Positions 10,600 to 24,810 of a stretch of 64,000 nt of DNA are shown in pieces (position 1 is the stretch's first letter; each line of letters starts with the position of its first letter). Under the pieces are notes generated by a model. It was not told where the DNA came from, did not search any database, and was given only the letters and a program-made list of their open reading frames with translations. Location: NCBI GenBank assembly GCA_024305405.1, contig JAKNDB010000087.1, forward strand, positions 6,946,501-7,010,500. The letters run 5' to 3'. Source of the DNA: Dirofilaria immitis (taxonomy: Eukaryota > Nematoda > Chromadorea > Rhabditida > Onchocercidae). The position numbers and the translations under genes were made by a program.

Positions 10600-13500
10600 A
10601 TATATTCTGAAAAACAGGTTTTCGAATATTGCCGAGAGGCCTTTTATTATCAGCAGCAAGTAATTAATTGAATGTAATAATCAGCATATTTCAATATATT
10701 CGTTATCAATAGGATTATCAGTTTTACTTGAGATTATTTTTTGTTACTCAAGTTCGTTAATTGATGTTATCCTATTGGCATAAAATTTATTGATAATTTT
10801 TGAATAAGCTAGTCCAAATTTGAAGATCTGAAGTGAGAAATACATAAACTTAAAATTTGCTTGTGCGAATCAGAATTCGTATTTTATTTGTTAAAAAAAT
10901 TATTGTTTTCAAAGATTTTTTTTATATTTATTGATAATGAAATATACTGAAAGAAAAGTTGTATAAACAATGAATATATTTTTTCCATATCCTAATCTTA
11001 TTTATTTCTTTGTGGCACTAGTGGAATAATTCAAACTTTTTATTTCGGATATTAATTTATGGATGAATAAATTTTTCATACTATATGGTGTAAACTATGA
11101 ATGCATAAATAATATTTTTGAATAATACAAAGATATTGTAATCAATCAATCAATTAGTTTATTAAAATCTTTAAACACTAAAGCATAATTATAATTCTAA
11201 AGCATATAATTCATTAAAATCACTAAAGCATTCTTGTTTTCTATTCGCATTAAATTTAATACGATTTAATGCTAGAATTTGTATGGAAATGAATATAATG
11301 ATTTACCATATAACGAACGAGATTTAAATGCTGATTTAAATAATTGAAATAGTAATTTATTAAATGATAAACGAATACAGACTCTTGGAATATACCTAAA
11401 TAATTCCGAAGATAATAATAATTAATGACGAAGAAAAATGATGTTTTAAAGTTTTTTGTTGGTAAAAACTTTGGCCTTATTAATAAAAAATATGTAACAG
11501 TTACATGAGTAAAAATGGTTGAGTTTATGTACATCTTAATTATATAAATGTCCGAGAAAAAAAAAGAATGAAAATTATAGCATACTAAAATTTTAGAAAA
11601 AAAATGTGAAGGATAGTAAATTGAAATGTATTGTAAATAAGAGCTTGACGGAAAGAATTGTTATGGATTTTTTCATTCTTTTCTTTTTATTATTATCCTA
11701 ATTTTTCGTTTTCAAAATCTTCTGATAGCATTTTGTTAATAATCAGTCGTTAGCGCATATTAAAAAATTTTCGAAATTTTCAAAAAAAAGAATTCGGGAA
11801 AATAAAATTTTCGAAAAATTAAAGAGAAAATATGTTTCTGGTTGTTAAACAACAAAATGATAAAATAAAAATAATTATTATTGTGCCCAACAAATCGTCA
11901 TGTAAAATAGTTGAGAGGTATTATGCTTTCACTGGCAGGCACCATTTTCCCGTAAATTTTCTTAATCATACATGGTTTCAAATTTCATAAATATCCAAAA
12001 TCCTCCCTCCGATCCTTTTACACCATCTTCTCTGTTTGCTCTTTCTATTATCTTGTTTGTAGGTTTCGTAATTGCGTGTTTTCGATAAAATTATTTTGCA
12101 TTGGGAAGGGATAAATGAAAGAATTTAATTTGAGTCATAAAATAACAAGGAATTTTTTTCATTAATAAATGCTGACTTAAGATCATTTCAAACAAAGCTC
12201 ATTTGAAACAGTTTACAATTACTGTCATTTTTCTTTTCATTTTATCTCACTTCATCTATTCTTTATCTCATTGAAGTAACGAAATCAGTGCAAATAAGAT
12301 CTCTATTTAATTATTTGTATTAGATATAATCAATTAACCAAGTATTAATTAATATAGTGAAAAATAATAACAATTAAAAATTGTCCACTGATTATATAAC
12401 TATCATACAATATAAAATAATTTTGCTTTTTCTCCCCTCCCTCAATTCAGATATGCATAATAGATACACTACCATTATGTAAAATTAAATCAGATCAAAT
12501 TCAAGAAATTTTGATTCCAATTGTTGAACTTTAGATGAAATAAGTGACAAAAATATTACACCAATCTTATACTCTTTAATATTATAATTAAACAAATCCT
12601 CATAATTCATCAACATAACACAAATAATTAATCTTCATTTTTCATACATTTGATCTTTTCGCGTGATCGTATTCATGAATTGAGAATAGTAAACCAAAAT
12701 TATTATATTTAATCCTATTCGCAGATTTTAAATTTTAAATGGGTTAAATTAGGTTAAATGATATCAAAAGATTTTTATAAATGACATATAAATTTTGCAT
12801 AATTATTAAACGAAGATAATAATTGCTGAAGATAATAATAACAATAAAAAAATGGAGATTATTAAATATTCTGCTATTAATATAATAGCCCTTGTAATCC
12901 ATTTGGTTCAATTTCAACATTTCTTAGATTCAACTATAGCCATTTTATATCAAAAAAATATTACCCTATTCCATTTTATTAATTTACTCATAAAAATTCA
13001 TTTCTATATATGATTAACTTCCGTCGGAAAGAAGTTAAATTTCATAATGAAAATTATCACTTCCATGATTTAATTTCGAATAAAAAGAAATTTTGTAATC
13101 ACTGCACGTAGCGATTTTTCCAGATCGCTTACACGACTTGAAATTCTTTCGAACTATGCCTACTTTTTGAGATGCTTATATAAATTTCTTGGATTCCAAA
13201 AATTCGATTTACTCTATTGCAAAAATAAGTCGCATGATTAATTTATAGATTTAGTCACGTAGTTGTAAAATTAATTCCCAGGAATTACTTCCTGGGAATT
13301 CTACGAATGTTTGATGCTTTTGAATTAATTTAATTAGTATTTTATGCCCTTTAAGAGCAAAAAATAAATATAAGGGATCTAATCCTTTAATAATTAAATT
13401 ACAGTTAATATTCCTAAAATATAATGGAAAACCTAAAGATGAATTGTACTTCATTAAAAGTTGGTCGATATTCTAATATATAAAATTGTTTCATAAACAT

Positions 13501-15880
13501 ATCTTGCAATTGTTGTTGATTCAAGCATTCAATAAAGTTGACTTGAAGGTGGAGAAGTTATAAGCATGGCTGGGAAAGTTGGAATAATAATAACGTCATA
13601 TTTGAAAAAAGAATATTTACTTCTGAGCATAGAATAATTAGTGGGAAATCATGCTAAAATTTGTTTTTTCTTTATTCCAGGAAATCCTGAATTGAGCATA
13701 TATTAATATTAATAAATTATTTCTTCTTGCAATCAACAAGTAGCGAGAACAAAAAGATTTTCATTGGTACATAAATATGTTTTTGTAAATATTAGATTTT
13801 ATTGATACATTATTAACTGCTTTCCTCTCTCATAAATTTCCTACGAAAAAAGATGCTACAATGTTTTTTTTATTTTTTAAAGATATATTTGATAGAAATT
13901 GAAAAATTGTAATTTGAATTCTTCTATGAGAATTTTAAAGATTATGAGGACCAGCAATCACATGTAATTCAAACAAATCGCAAAGAAGATGAGATATTTC
14001 TTTGAGGGCCATTTAATGATAGAAGCATTTAATTTTATTTAATGCAATGTAAGTCATTTAATAGATTATAAGAAGAAACAGTATTATTTGTCATGGAAAC
14101 AATCTACAATGCGATAATAATAAATTGCTTCAAGAAGCCATTAGTAAGGCCTTATAATCAAACAAAAGAAACTTGCCATGGAGACCATTTATAAATGGAC
14201 TAATGCATTCCTCGATGAATTGTCGGTGAAATAATTTTTGCGATTCTTTAAAATTATTGCTTTAAGGAGTTAATAGTTTGCATAAACTATTAATGAAATC
14301 TATATATCAATAGTTAATTAAAGCATTCAACTCATTATTTGGCCTAAATTTGAATTTACTTATAAAACATTACGAAACAGAATTTTACTCTGAAAGAGAA
14401 TTTACTTTGTAAAATTAATAATTAAAAATTATCCAAAAGTAAAATTATGCGGGGACAAACAAAACAAGATGATATCTCTCTTTGTTGATCAGATAGATGA
14501 CTGGCTTATTTATTAAAAATTTTAGTAGAAAATCAAAGACACCAATAAACTCTAATGCTGCAGAGATAAGAATAGATAAACTTGGTCGGATAGGTTAAGC
14601 TTATTTATATTAGAAGTGATATCAAGTTTGCTTTAGGCAAAAAAATAAATTCCTTTTCTTAGCTGATGAAGCAAGAAATCATTTCAGACAAGTATCACGA
14701 TGCATGAAATTTGATCGAAGACATGAGGCAACTGTCAGAAATAATTTCATTCGAAAAATGTCGAAGTTTTGAAAAACGAGGCATAAGACTTGAGGCTATA
14801 TGTTTATAATGAATGTCTATATGCTCACTTTTATTTTTAATATGATATTATTATCAGAAAAATAGCCGTCGGAAAAATTTTCCATAAAATTCTCCATAAA
14901 TAGAACTTTAAAAGACATTTCTATTAACAAAATATCATTCTTATCTACTGCAAAAATGCTTTCTTATTTTTCCGACAAAACGATTTGGTGTCAAGAGATA
15001 AGTGAGAAGATTGTTCAGTAATAACAATGATAATTTAATTAATGATATTCTTATCAGAAATAATTTCCAGAATTGAAATGCACTTATGTTTCCTAATTCT
15101 TTTTAACAAATTTCTCAAAATTTCTGTGACCATTAGGAACATAGTGAATCTTTCCCATATTAATATGATTTAAACAGTAGAAAGTACCATGATGTTAAGA
15201 AATGCTAACAAAAATTCTCCCTACTAACATCATTAATAAAAAGAATGACATAAAGAAATTAATTAGTTTGAATGAACTATATGATATTGGAAATTGTGGA
15301 TTCGATGAGTATCAGAATCGCATCAACATTTGCTATAGTATGACTTCTAGCATTAATTTAAACTCAAGTTTAAAACAACTAGAGTCGACTTCCAAATTTT
15401 TATTTTTACTTTTTGATTAAGACTTAAATTTAAGATGCAAAAGTTTTTCTTTGTAAAAACTTCAAGTTCTTTTTCATTTTGTATAGACTTAAGAAAAAAA
15501 TTTTTTTATTACCATTGTGGATATAGACGTTACGTAGGGCTTTTTCAAAATAGCCTCGAAATTCATAAGGAAAAACTTTTCCTTCTTAAGCTAAACACAT
15601 TTGTTGGTAGCGATGTCACATAATATATCTTCCCATGCCAGTAATGGATGAATCATATTATCACGCTGAATTGTATCGTATATTTATGGTGGACGAAGAG
15701 ATTGCATTTCATCTCATATGATATACTTCGGAGCGTTCAATGTGAATTTGTAGTTCGATTTAAGATATTGGGTTATGTGAAGATTTGTGTCTGTCATTTC
15801 GTTGTGACTTTGTTCCAATGTCGTTAATAGCTACTTTAAATCGAACTTTGAAGAAGGGAACGATCACTTATTCTGTATAA
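10600..15880. other. Intergenic, no gene recognised
   Basis: Extremely AT-rich DNA between the neuropeptide and peptidase genes. The open frames here (for example 13454-13251 minus and 15202-15420 plus) are short and low-complexity. They lack domain-like patterns or matching splice partners. A 12-bp hairpin at 13273-13300 (AATTCCCAGGAA / TTCCTGGGAATT, 4-base loop) is the only structured element I noticed. Confidence 0.6.
13273..13300. repeat. 12-bp perfect hairpin
   Basis: AATTCCCAGGAA is mirrored by TTCCTGGGAATT around TTAC. It is GC-richer than its surroundings. Function unknown. Confidence 0.85.
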
Positions 15881-15886
15881 TTCGTT

Positions 15887-18800
15887 ATGAGTAGCTCAGG
15901 CAGGTAAATTTCACATTTTCACAATTAACTGACCGTTGTTTCAATAATTAGACATCATTTGAATCTACCTGAATGATAATCCATAAGACTTTGAGATCTA
16001 GCCAATAATTTAGTGCAGAGATGAATTCTCATGATCTGTGAAAATTGTTCAAATGTTTGAAAACCCTTGGCACTAAAAAGAAGAGCGATATTGAAAATTT
16101 CTTCTTCAATATAGACTGTTTTGAGGAGTAGGCATCATCCCTGTGTATTTCACCAGTAGATAAAGGAGATCAAAAGACACACTCATTTCTCATATTTTTT
16201 TGAAATTTGGTTTTAGTTTGAAGAATGAAAATGATTTGTTTAGAGGAATATATGAATATTTCAGGAATTTCATTAAAGATAGTTAAATAGTTAGGATGCA
16301 GTGTTTCTGTCAGCTTTTAGAAATTCTAAAATTAACATATTGTTTTAGTCCACAAATAGGTACCAGTTCATTGAACTTGAAAGCTTTGGAGAAGCTCAAA
16401 GATCTTTATTGCGATATTGCACAGGTAATTTTTCTGAATTTATTTCAAGCAGTTATTTTTTAAAAAATATCAATGAGTACTCTCTTTATTGACTGTGTTG
16501 TTTGTTTTAGATACCCTTACCACAAAATGCTCGCTTACGGCGTCAAGGAAAATATTTTGAAGTGTGTTTTTAATTCTCTACACTTGATTATTTATTCTCA
16601 TTATATAGTTGAATGTGATATTCTGTGATTTTGTTACCTAGTGGGTCATATTTTTGTTATTTTTCTTTTCGCTTTTTCCGCCTGTTTGGATTTTGTAACA
16701 GTCAGAAATCAAATCCAATTAGAGCTTCAACCTCTATAAAAGCACTTGTTTCAAGAAAAAAATTTATGGATGTTGACGATCAGGTAGAATATGCATTTGA
16801 CCTGTAAGTGCTTTTACTTCATTGAATTAAAAATATATCTCGTCATATGTTTAGATTTCTTCCATTTGGACAAATCGTGCATTGGAATTAAAGAAATCGG
16901 TGAAAATGCAACGTTTAAGTTTAATCGTGCCAAAAACTGATGAACCATATATATATGAGCTCATTTCGACAACATCATTACCACTTACTTGCATGGAGTA
17001 ATTTTTTTACATCTTAATTAATAAATTAATATGAATAAGAAATTTAAATATTAGAAACATTACTGCTCAGTAAAATTTTTAATGGTAAGAAAACTAAATG
17101 AATTTTTGAAATGGCAAAAGATGTTTCACTGGTATTTCCCACTTAAATCTAAGAAAGGTTTTTATTTTTCGCTTAAAAATTTTGTTTAGGGAAGAATTAA
17201 TAGCCTTTTCCCACACTGATTCAAGATGTGCGACACTTATTACTTTATCTGATGGTAAGGAAAAGAAACAGTACGTTAAGGTCTGTTAATTTTTAGCTAG
17301 TCTCATTTTTATAAGCAAAGAGATGAACAAGCACCATAATAACTTATTATGCAGTTTTGTTTTGATTGTTTTCGTGATTTTTTTTTCATATGTAATTTAG
17401 GGAAAAAAGTAGGTATCAATAATAGATACTCCGTTTGTAATTCTGTTTAATTCACTATTTAATCATAAAATCCTTACCAGGTTTTCAAGTTTTTAGGTAT
17501 TTGACCAAACGGAGCATATTGAAATTTGCTGCACTGATGTAACATCACCAAAAAGCATGGTCTGATTTATAGTGATGGTAAGCAATTCTTTCGAATTTAG
17601 TCGCGTAATGTTAGGTGGGTGATTATGCTAGCTATTATTAGGAACGAAATTTGATATCGTAATAAATATTCTCTGACGTTGGAATAACAAAAGGATGAAT
17701 ACTGTATTTACTAAAGTATATGAAGCAGAAGCTCCTTCAGAATTAACTATTTTCTCATACAAAAAAGCTGAACTTTCCGCAGCTTCAGCAATTTCTTTTA
17801 GATTATCAATAGTTATAATATTATTATCTAAGATACCTAAATCCGCAGAAGAAGTATAACCACCTCCATCTACAGCAAAATTAATGTAGGGGTCCTCCGG
17901 TGCATTCTCTGCCATCTCTACTACTTGGCTCACCGTATTACTAAGATTGTTTAAATCATTCGTAGAAATATATGCAGCTTTGGTTTTGCCTGCTATAGCT
18001 CTGATTCCTACAGTGCAATTTTTAGATTGTGATATTTGTTCACTTTTTGAGAGGCGTTGAGAAACTGAAATTTTGTTAATTTCATATATTGAAAAAAGAT
18101 GAGATTGAATTTAAATATCAATTTAAAAAAATAGAGTCCTTGCGAATGAGTAATCTATTTTAGTGAGTTATGTTACATTTATTTATTGTTTTTTGTTACT
18201 ATTATTTTACTATATTGCAATTTGCGATTATCATATTTGTTATAGCTTGGTAGTTTATTGTCAATTTATTCAAGCTTTCTTACGCTGCTATTGCTGTTTT
18301 TATATTATTGTAAAATTATTGGAATCAAGTATTTCAAAATTTACTTTTCTTCTCTAATTCAATTTAATTTACATAAAGCAATACTTGTTAAAAAATGTTT
18401 TGCAGAAGAATTTGGCGGTTTAAAATGGTCCAGCGGCGAAGGGCATTTATTATATGCAGCCGAAAAGTTTGTTAAAAAAAGGAGTACTACGATGCCGAAT
18501 TGGACTGGACTGATGAAGAAAAATTTCTCGATTCCAATGTTGTGAGTGAATTTGTCGTGTCTCGACATAGAGTTTTTTAATTCAAGTATCATATCATTGG
18601 CTGTTAATATATTTCTTGAAATAGACGGATAGCGATTTTCTGTTTTTTTTTCAAATATTTTTTTAGTCAAGCTCTGATAACAACTTTTTGCCACTTCTTA
18701 AATTTATCAATAATGACTATTCAATACTTTATGAACTATAACTACTGTTGTTAATCATTTATGGTTATTGCTGTTAATTAGATATAATATACTGAAATCA

Positions 18801-21800
18801 TTTAAGAATAGAATTCTTTCATATACTTTTAAAAACTTTCATCATAGTTGGAAAAACTTTTTGTAATCGATTTTCACATTGATTTCATCTTTTTAATTGA
18901 GCGAAGGTATTTTACCTTTCTTGGCTAATTACAGTTGTTTTCCACGCTTTTAATAGCAAGCCAAATAGGGTGATAAATATGAGATTGTTGAAAATTGGGG
19001 CGAACAACGATATAAAGTTCGACAACCAGTGCTGACTATATTTGATGTTATGAGCGGCAATATTACCGTATTGGATCAGATACCTGAAATTATCACTCCT
19101 ATTTTTGTTAGTTTCAAGTTTTAATGTTTTTCAATAAATTTTTTTCAAATATGTTATTAATTAGAATGTCTAGCATTACGATGACTATTAAAAATGTTCT
19201 GTGATTCTTGGTACTGAACTGGGACGATTTTCTGAAGTTATCCACTTCTTTGAAGCAGCTACAACTCTTTTACTGCTCATATAGATCGTTCTTAATATTT
19301 CAAACTTACAGTTTGTCTGGGGTCCAAACGATGAAGGAATTGTGTTTTTGGAATCCAAAATATTCCTATCAAATTGGGAAAGATATATTGCAATAACAGA
19401 GGGTTTGTTTATCTGTACATTCACTCCATTTCAAAAGTTTCTATACTTTTTAACTCTCTTTATTTTCAGAGGAACATTATTCTATTATGAGCTGGGTTCA
19501 GCAAAATTAACTCCATTAAGTGATAAAAATATCGCAATCGAAGGATTATCATTTTCTCCAGATAAATCTAAGCTGATTTATTTTCAACGCCGATCTGGAG
19601 GACCTCATTATGCATCAGTTTCCTGTCACTTGGTGAGTTCCGGTATTGGTTATACTAAATTTATTCATCTAATTAATTCCTTATGAATGTTTTCATTCTA
19701 GGGTAGAATAGCTATTGTGAAGATTAGGAAGTCTGGACTTGAATTCTTGAAAGACGTATAAAAGTTTTATTTATGAGTACATTTATGCGTTTTTCAAACA
19801 GTATTACGAGTAGTTAGTTTTCATAGAGATTCTTATTGAAAATCTCGATTTCTGTTTCTTTGAAAAATTAAAGAGCAAGTCCGTTTTAAATTATCTGGCT
19901 TAATCTATAATTGATATTCTAAAATTGATTCTTTACAAGAATAATTCATGATGTTTGGATAGTTGGATTTTTAGATAGACTGGAATAAAACCGAACAACA
20001 ACTACTAGTTCCAACGGTCACTTCGGTTACCGGTATTATTCTTATTATTTCTTTATAATTAAACATGTCTGGCAAATATTTTTTGAACACGTAAGAAATT
20101 GATTTAGTGTACTGTTAATCCTTTATCAAATTAATTGATTACTATTGTGATCGAAACGCAATTATTAATAAGCTAAAGTGAACTGAATATTTTCAAAAAT
20201 ATTCTTTTTTGCTTCCTTGTGCATTGCTATAAATCTTCTATATTTTTTAAAAGCTTGTTCCTTATCAGATCGTAACGAGTTCCCTGGACTTTATGCCGTG
20301 CAGTTAGCCGAGAGACTATGGTCCAGTGATAATAAACGGATATTTGTTTCAACCATATGGGGTTCTAAAAGAGTGAGCTCAATCTTTTTGACAAAACTAG
20401 TAAATCACATTGAAACGAAGTTGTATCATTCTACAATTAGTTTTTATATCCTCTTTTTGTTTTGAATTTCAGGAAATTGTAAGCATAAATACAGAAGTAG
20501 GGAAGTTGGAGAAAATTACGAATAACGGTATGTACCATTTTTATTTCTAGCTTAGACGAGCAGTTTTCTAAGAAAAATAGCAAAAGAAACTGCTTTTTCA
20601 TTTTTTGTTTCGTTTTACGCTAGTTTTGATATTCATCAATATTTTAAAGATATTTAAAATATTGGATATATGTTAATATGATGTTTGTGAAATAAGTTAT
20701 AATTTTCGTCGTAAGATTTTTCTAAATCTGTTTCATTTTTAGGTACTTTTCATGGAAGTTGGACTGTACTTGATATAAATGAAGATTGTTTGGTAGCGGT
20801 TTGTAGCGCGCCAAATCGTCCTCCAATTGTTCTTGCTGGTCATATTCCAGAAGTTAACTCGGAAAAAATTGTACTAGCATTTTTTTATGCTTCTTTTTAG
20901 CTGATGCAAATAAAATTTTCCTTTAAGAAAACGTCATCAGTTTATAGAAGAAATTGCGTGATTATCATAAAATTTTACGGTTTTCTCGAGAGATATCGCA
21001 TATTTTTACTGAGCAGTTTGTTTTGCAAATTACGAGTTAAAAAACTAGTTATTTCTATGCGGACGTTACGATGGATTATATGTGAATACTGTAGATTATA
21101 TGGACCAGACTTGATAATAGTTCAGCCATTGAAGTTCGCTTGAAATTACTTGGTTTTTCATGGCGGTTGGTGGATTTCGATAGAGAAGGTCAGTTGAGAG
21201 GGGTTGCATAAGAGGTGATCATATAATTAAAATTTCAACATGTTCAACGTATTGAGTGAAATAAAAAATGATGTAATGAAAACTGTTCTTTCTTATTTCC
21301 TTTTCACTTCTTAGAATCTTCTTTCATTTATTATTTTTAACTGGTGGTTCATAAAAGTGACGGTAATTTTTGTAATTCTTTAGTTGGAGATTCATATGAA
21401 GGCTTGCTCTATATTCCAAATGGAACTAGTATTCTTCCATTAGTTGTAGTACCTCATGGTGGACCACATAGTGCTACGATTGCTTGGTGCCTTATTTCAT
21501 TTCTTATAATATTATTATTGTTTCTTCAATACTGGTAGATTATGTTCCATTTTGGATGTAATTTCAAAAACAAAAGGAAAAAATACAAAAATTAAAACGA
21601 GGATCAAAAGAAACAAAAGAATTAAGAAAGTTATCATCTTCTTTAATCGACAAATTTATCCATGTTTTAGTGTGTTAATTTTTCTTAGTATTTTAGTTGG
21701 CCAAGTCGGGAAGCTCTGCTGTTATTGAACTCCGGTTATGCATTGCTTTTTGTGAATTATCATGGATCACTTGGATTTGGTAGCGATTTTGTGAATTCAC

Positions 21801-23666
21801 TGCCTGGTAACTGCGGTGATTTGGATGTTAAGGATGTTCATGTAAGCTAAGCTATTTGCAAGAATAACGATGTAATGGAGTTTTCGTTTACAGAACTTAA
21901 AAACTTTCACATCCTAATTTTTATTAATAGTAGATTGATTATTGCCGTCTCAAAAATTTTTAGTCATTATAGCACTTATGGAGTTTCATATGCAAATTTT
22001 ATGTTTGTCTATTCCTACTTTAAACTATTGCAGTTTGCTGTTCAAACAGTGTTAAATATGGAATCAAGGTTAGATCGTTCGTGAGTGGCAGTATGTGGTG
22101 GTTCACATGGTGGTTTTATTGTCAGTCATTTGATTGGGCAATTTCCTGTAATTTCATTTTTTAATTTTATTTTTACTGTTTAGCTCTATTTTTTCTGCTT
22201 TTACTTTCAGCTATGAGGATCATATCACAAATCAAACAATAGTTTCTTCTTGCCAAAGTTAACAAAAACTTTAGGATTTCAGAATTTCTACAAAGTGTGT
22301 ATTGCTCGAAATCCTGTTTTAAATATTGCAGGTATCACTTTATCCCTTATATGTTACGATCAGAAATACAACATAACCGTTGATTATTTTGCACTAATAT
22401 TTGCTTGTTTATATTGCTTTTATAAGGTTAAGTGTTCAAAAAAATTCTAGACGTCACCCAATAAATATATAGACGTATTGTTTTGATAAATATCGCTATA
22501 TTTAAATAGTTTTTTTCAATTTTTAGCTATGTATGAATTATCAGATATTCCAGATTGGTAAGTTTTTCTTTTTTTAAATCAAGTAAAGATTATTTTTGCC
22601 TGTTTATTCATTAATGCGTATTTTCATCCTACAGATGTTATATTTATTTCTATAATTACCGAAAGAAAAAGTTCTTTATTTTATTTTTACCGAAACTAGA
22701 TTTGAACCTTGTACACAAAAAATAAATTTTTCAAGGAAACTTCTGGTGTATTTATATGGTTGAATATTTTGAAAAAAAAGTAATTAATGCATATTCATTA
22801 ATAATATACTGCAGAAACTTCGTTTCTACTTTTCAGGTCAATAGTAGAGACTCTTGGTCGAGATGTAAATGATTGGCAGAGGATGTTGACAGCAGAAGAA
22901 CGTGAAAAGATGTACCAGAGTTCGCCGATTGCTCATGTTGAAAAGGTTTTTATTATTTTTCTTGTATATTCTGTTTGCTGGAATTCTTTTGGTACTGTTG
23001 TATCTTTTCCACTATATATGAAGGAGGAATAGAGTAAGTGAGAGACAAGCTGAAGAACAACTAATAAAATTAGAACAGTAAAGTAATCCGGAACATTTGT
23101 AATTAAGTTAAATTTTATTCATTCTCAAGTATTAATAAAATTAAAAAAATTTATTTTAAAAGATTTATCTTACAATATGTGATTGTAACGAAGAATTCTA
23201 TGATTTAAGAAATAAAGCTTTAGATTGTCGCACCATACTTACTTTTGAATGGTGAGAAAGATTTACGTGTTGTAAATCATTATCGAGCTTTCATTCGTAA
23301 TTTAAGTGCTCGCAAAGTTCCTCATAAGTAAGTCGTTTGACATTTGAAAAATGAATTGTTTTTTATGTTTGTAAAATTTTCGACGTTATTTCTTGATTTT
23401 TGGTCGCCATGAAAAGAAATCTGTTCAAGATGATGTCTTTGATTTTTATGGGACAAAGTATCGTAAAACTGTTTCGCTTCTTAAAGATAGAAGAATTATA
23501 ATAAATCGTAATTAATTGGTTTTAAAAACAACTGAAAAATTGTTTATTTTCGTAAAAATTCAGAATTCTGTCTTATCCGGAAGCATGTCATCCCTTGGAA
23601 GAAGTTGATGTGGAGGCAGATTGTGCAATCAACATTATTCGTTGGCTCGATAAATATCTTCAGTAG
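15887..23666 (+). CDS. APEH: Acylaminoacyl-peptidase (prolyl oligopeptidase family, S9)
   Basis: Serine peptidase that removes N-acylated residues from peptides; in animals a cytosolic enzyme. Start ATG at 15887 (MSSSG, 17-nt first coding exon), stop TAG at 23664-23666, about 16-18 exons. The N-terminal part matches the beta-propeller region: [46 protein letters not shown] with SGNITVLD, and [13 protein letters not shown]. The C-terminal hydrolase part has [30 protein letters not shown], the nucleophile elbow [15 protein letters not shown], the acid NGEKDLRV and the histidine in [10 protein letters not shown], so Ser-Asp-His are all present. Three frame breaks, each cured by one base, fall in runs at 17550-17554, 18474-18480 and 19345-19349. 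An in-frame TGA lies at 22082-22084, just before the nucleophile motif. Exon boundaries near 16800 and 21050-21190 are uncertain. Identity is firm; intactness is not. Confidence 0.9.
17690..18100 (-). pseudogene. Bacterial TldD/PmbA (peptidase U62) fragment, intronic
   Basis: Antisense to the peptidase and wholly inside its intron 17578-18405, one frame stays open for about 135 codons. It reads [57 protein letters not shown], then a region ending [14 protein letters not shown]. This order matches the N-terminal part of bacterial PmbA/TldD proteins: the ISVS strand, the G(I)R-type strand, the ST-DL turn, the (S)PDP segment, and I-N-(T/S)EG before the first core strand. These proteins are bacterial/archaeal metalloprotease-like factors of about 450 residues. 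Only the first third is here, with no start codon and no metal-binding half. In a nematode the likely donor is a Wolbachia endosymbiont; that is inference from biology, not a match I could run. Confidence 0.75.
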
Positions 23667-24790
23667 TGATCTTTCTTAGTTCGTTTTCTCTCAATTTTCT
23701 TTTTGCTGAACTTCTCAGTTACTCAGTTTTCCAATAGTCTGGGGAAAAATTATATGGAAGTTATATTTTAATGTGATATCGATAGACTTTTAAGTTACTA
23801 AAATTTCCTTCATATTGTAGTGTTTCCTCATGTACTGATAGCAGCTTATTTTGTGGGAATGAACTTAGTCAATCATAATTATTTGATTAGGAACTTGAAT
23901 AGCCTAGATTTAAGGTTCCTTGCAATCTTTAAAGTACTAAAAGTGTTACAGAAGATGGGGATATTGGATTCTACATTATGCACTTTTTTTACATTGGATA
24001 ATATCTTTTATTCTGCAGAAATACGTGGGAAGAAAATATAACTTTCGGCAGGTATCATTGTTTGGTTGATGATTGTTTATATTTTGCAATTTAATAAAAT
24101 GCATATTTTTTTGTCTCTGAAGAACTTGTGAGTATCGTTTTTAATTAGAGAGAAATACTTAGAATAATGGTGCTGATTTTAGTAATAATTGGGACTATAA
24201 TGTTGTTTGGTTTTATACCAGTTTATCTCTTTGATAATTGGTGTTTACTATATTTCCTTCTTCCCAAAATGCTAAATTTATGTTCCATATACATGAATGA
24301 ATGAATCACAAATTATGACGAATATATCCCGAGGTGCTGAGATTCATTTACAAAGAGAGATATAAAAATCGTTTGATCTCATGTGAAATATCCCAGAGAT
24401 AACGCTTTTATTGTATGAGTTATTGAGACATCGTTTAAGCTTATCTGAGATCTATCCTCAATAAATCATTTTAGGCCTTATTTGCAATATTTTATATGTA
24501 TTGTTAAATTAGAGGAGACAATTGCTATTTTGTTTGTTTCATTCTCATAGCTTTAATTGATGATATACCTTTATACCTTTATAATCAATATGGGGAGATG
24601 AATTGTTGTTTTGAAGGATTTCTGTGATTTTTTGCCTTCTAGAAGTGGGAACTTTTGATGATATCTGTAATATTAAGTTATGCAATTACGGATTCTCGTT
24701 GCTCAGGAAGAAAATTATTATTGTTGTGGATGTAACAGAAGCTTGTCGGAATTTTTCAGCTTATTTAGATGAAGTTCTAAAATAATATAA

Positions 24791-24810
24791 TAGGCTTAGG
24801 CTTAGGCTTA
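24791..24810 (+). repeat. Short interstitial TTAGGC array
   Basis: TAGGCTTAGGCTTAGGCTTA spans about three units of TTAGGC, the telomere repeat of many nematodes. The array is very short and single. Confidence 0.7.

Noticed and set aside
22082..22084. TGA in the peptidase as a selenocysteine codon
   Set aside because: The position corresponds to a non-conserved residue in the family, the catalytic residue is a downstream serine, and no SECIS-like structure was sought or seen; a base change or error is simpler.
23820..24041. 73-codon frame just downstream of the peptidase
   Set aside because: No splice context, start or domain; most likely 3' untranslated or intergenic DNA.
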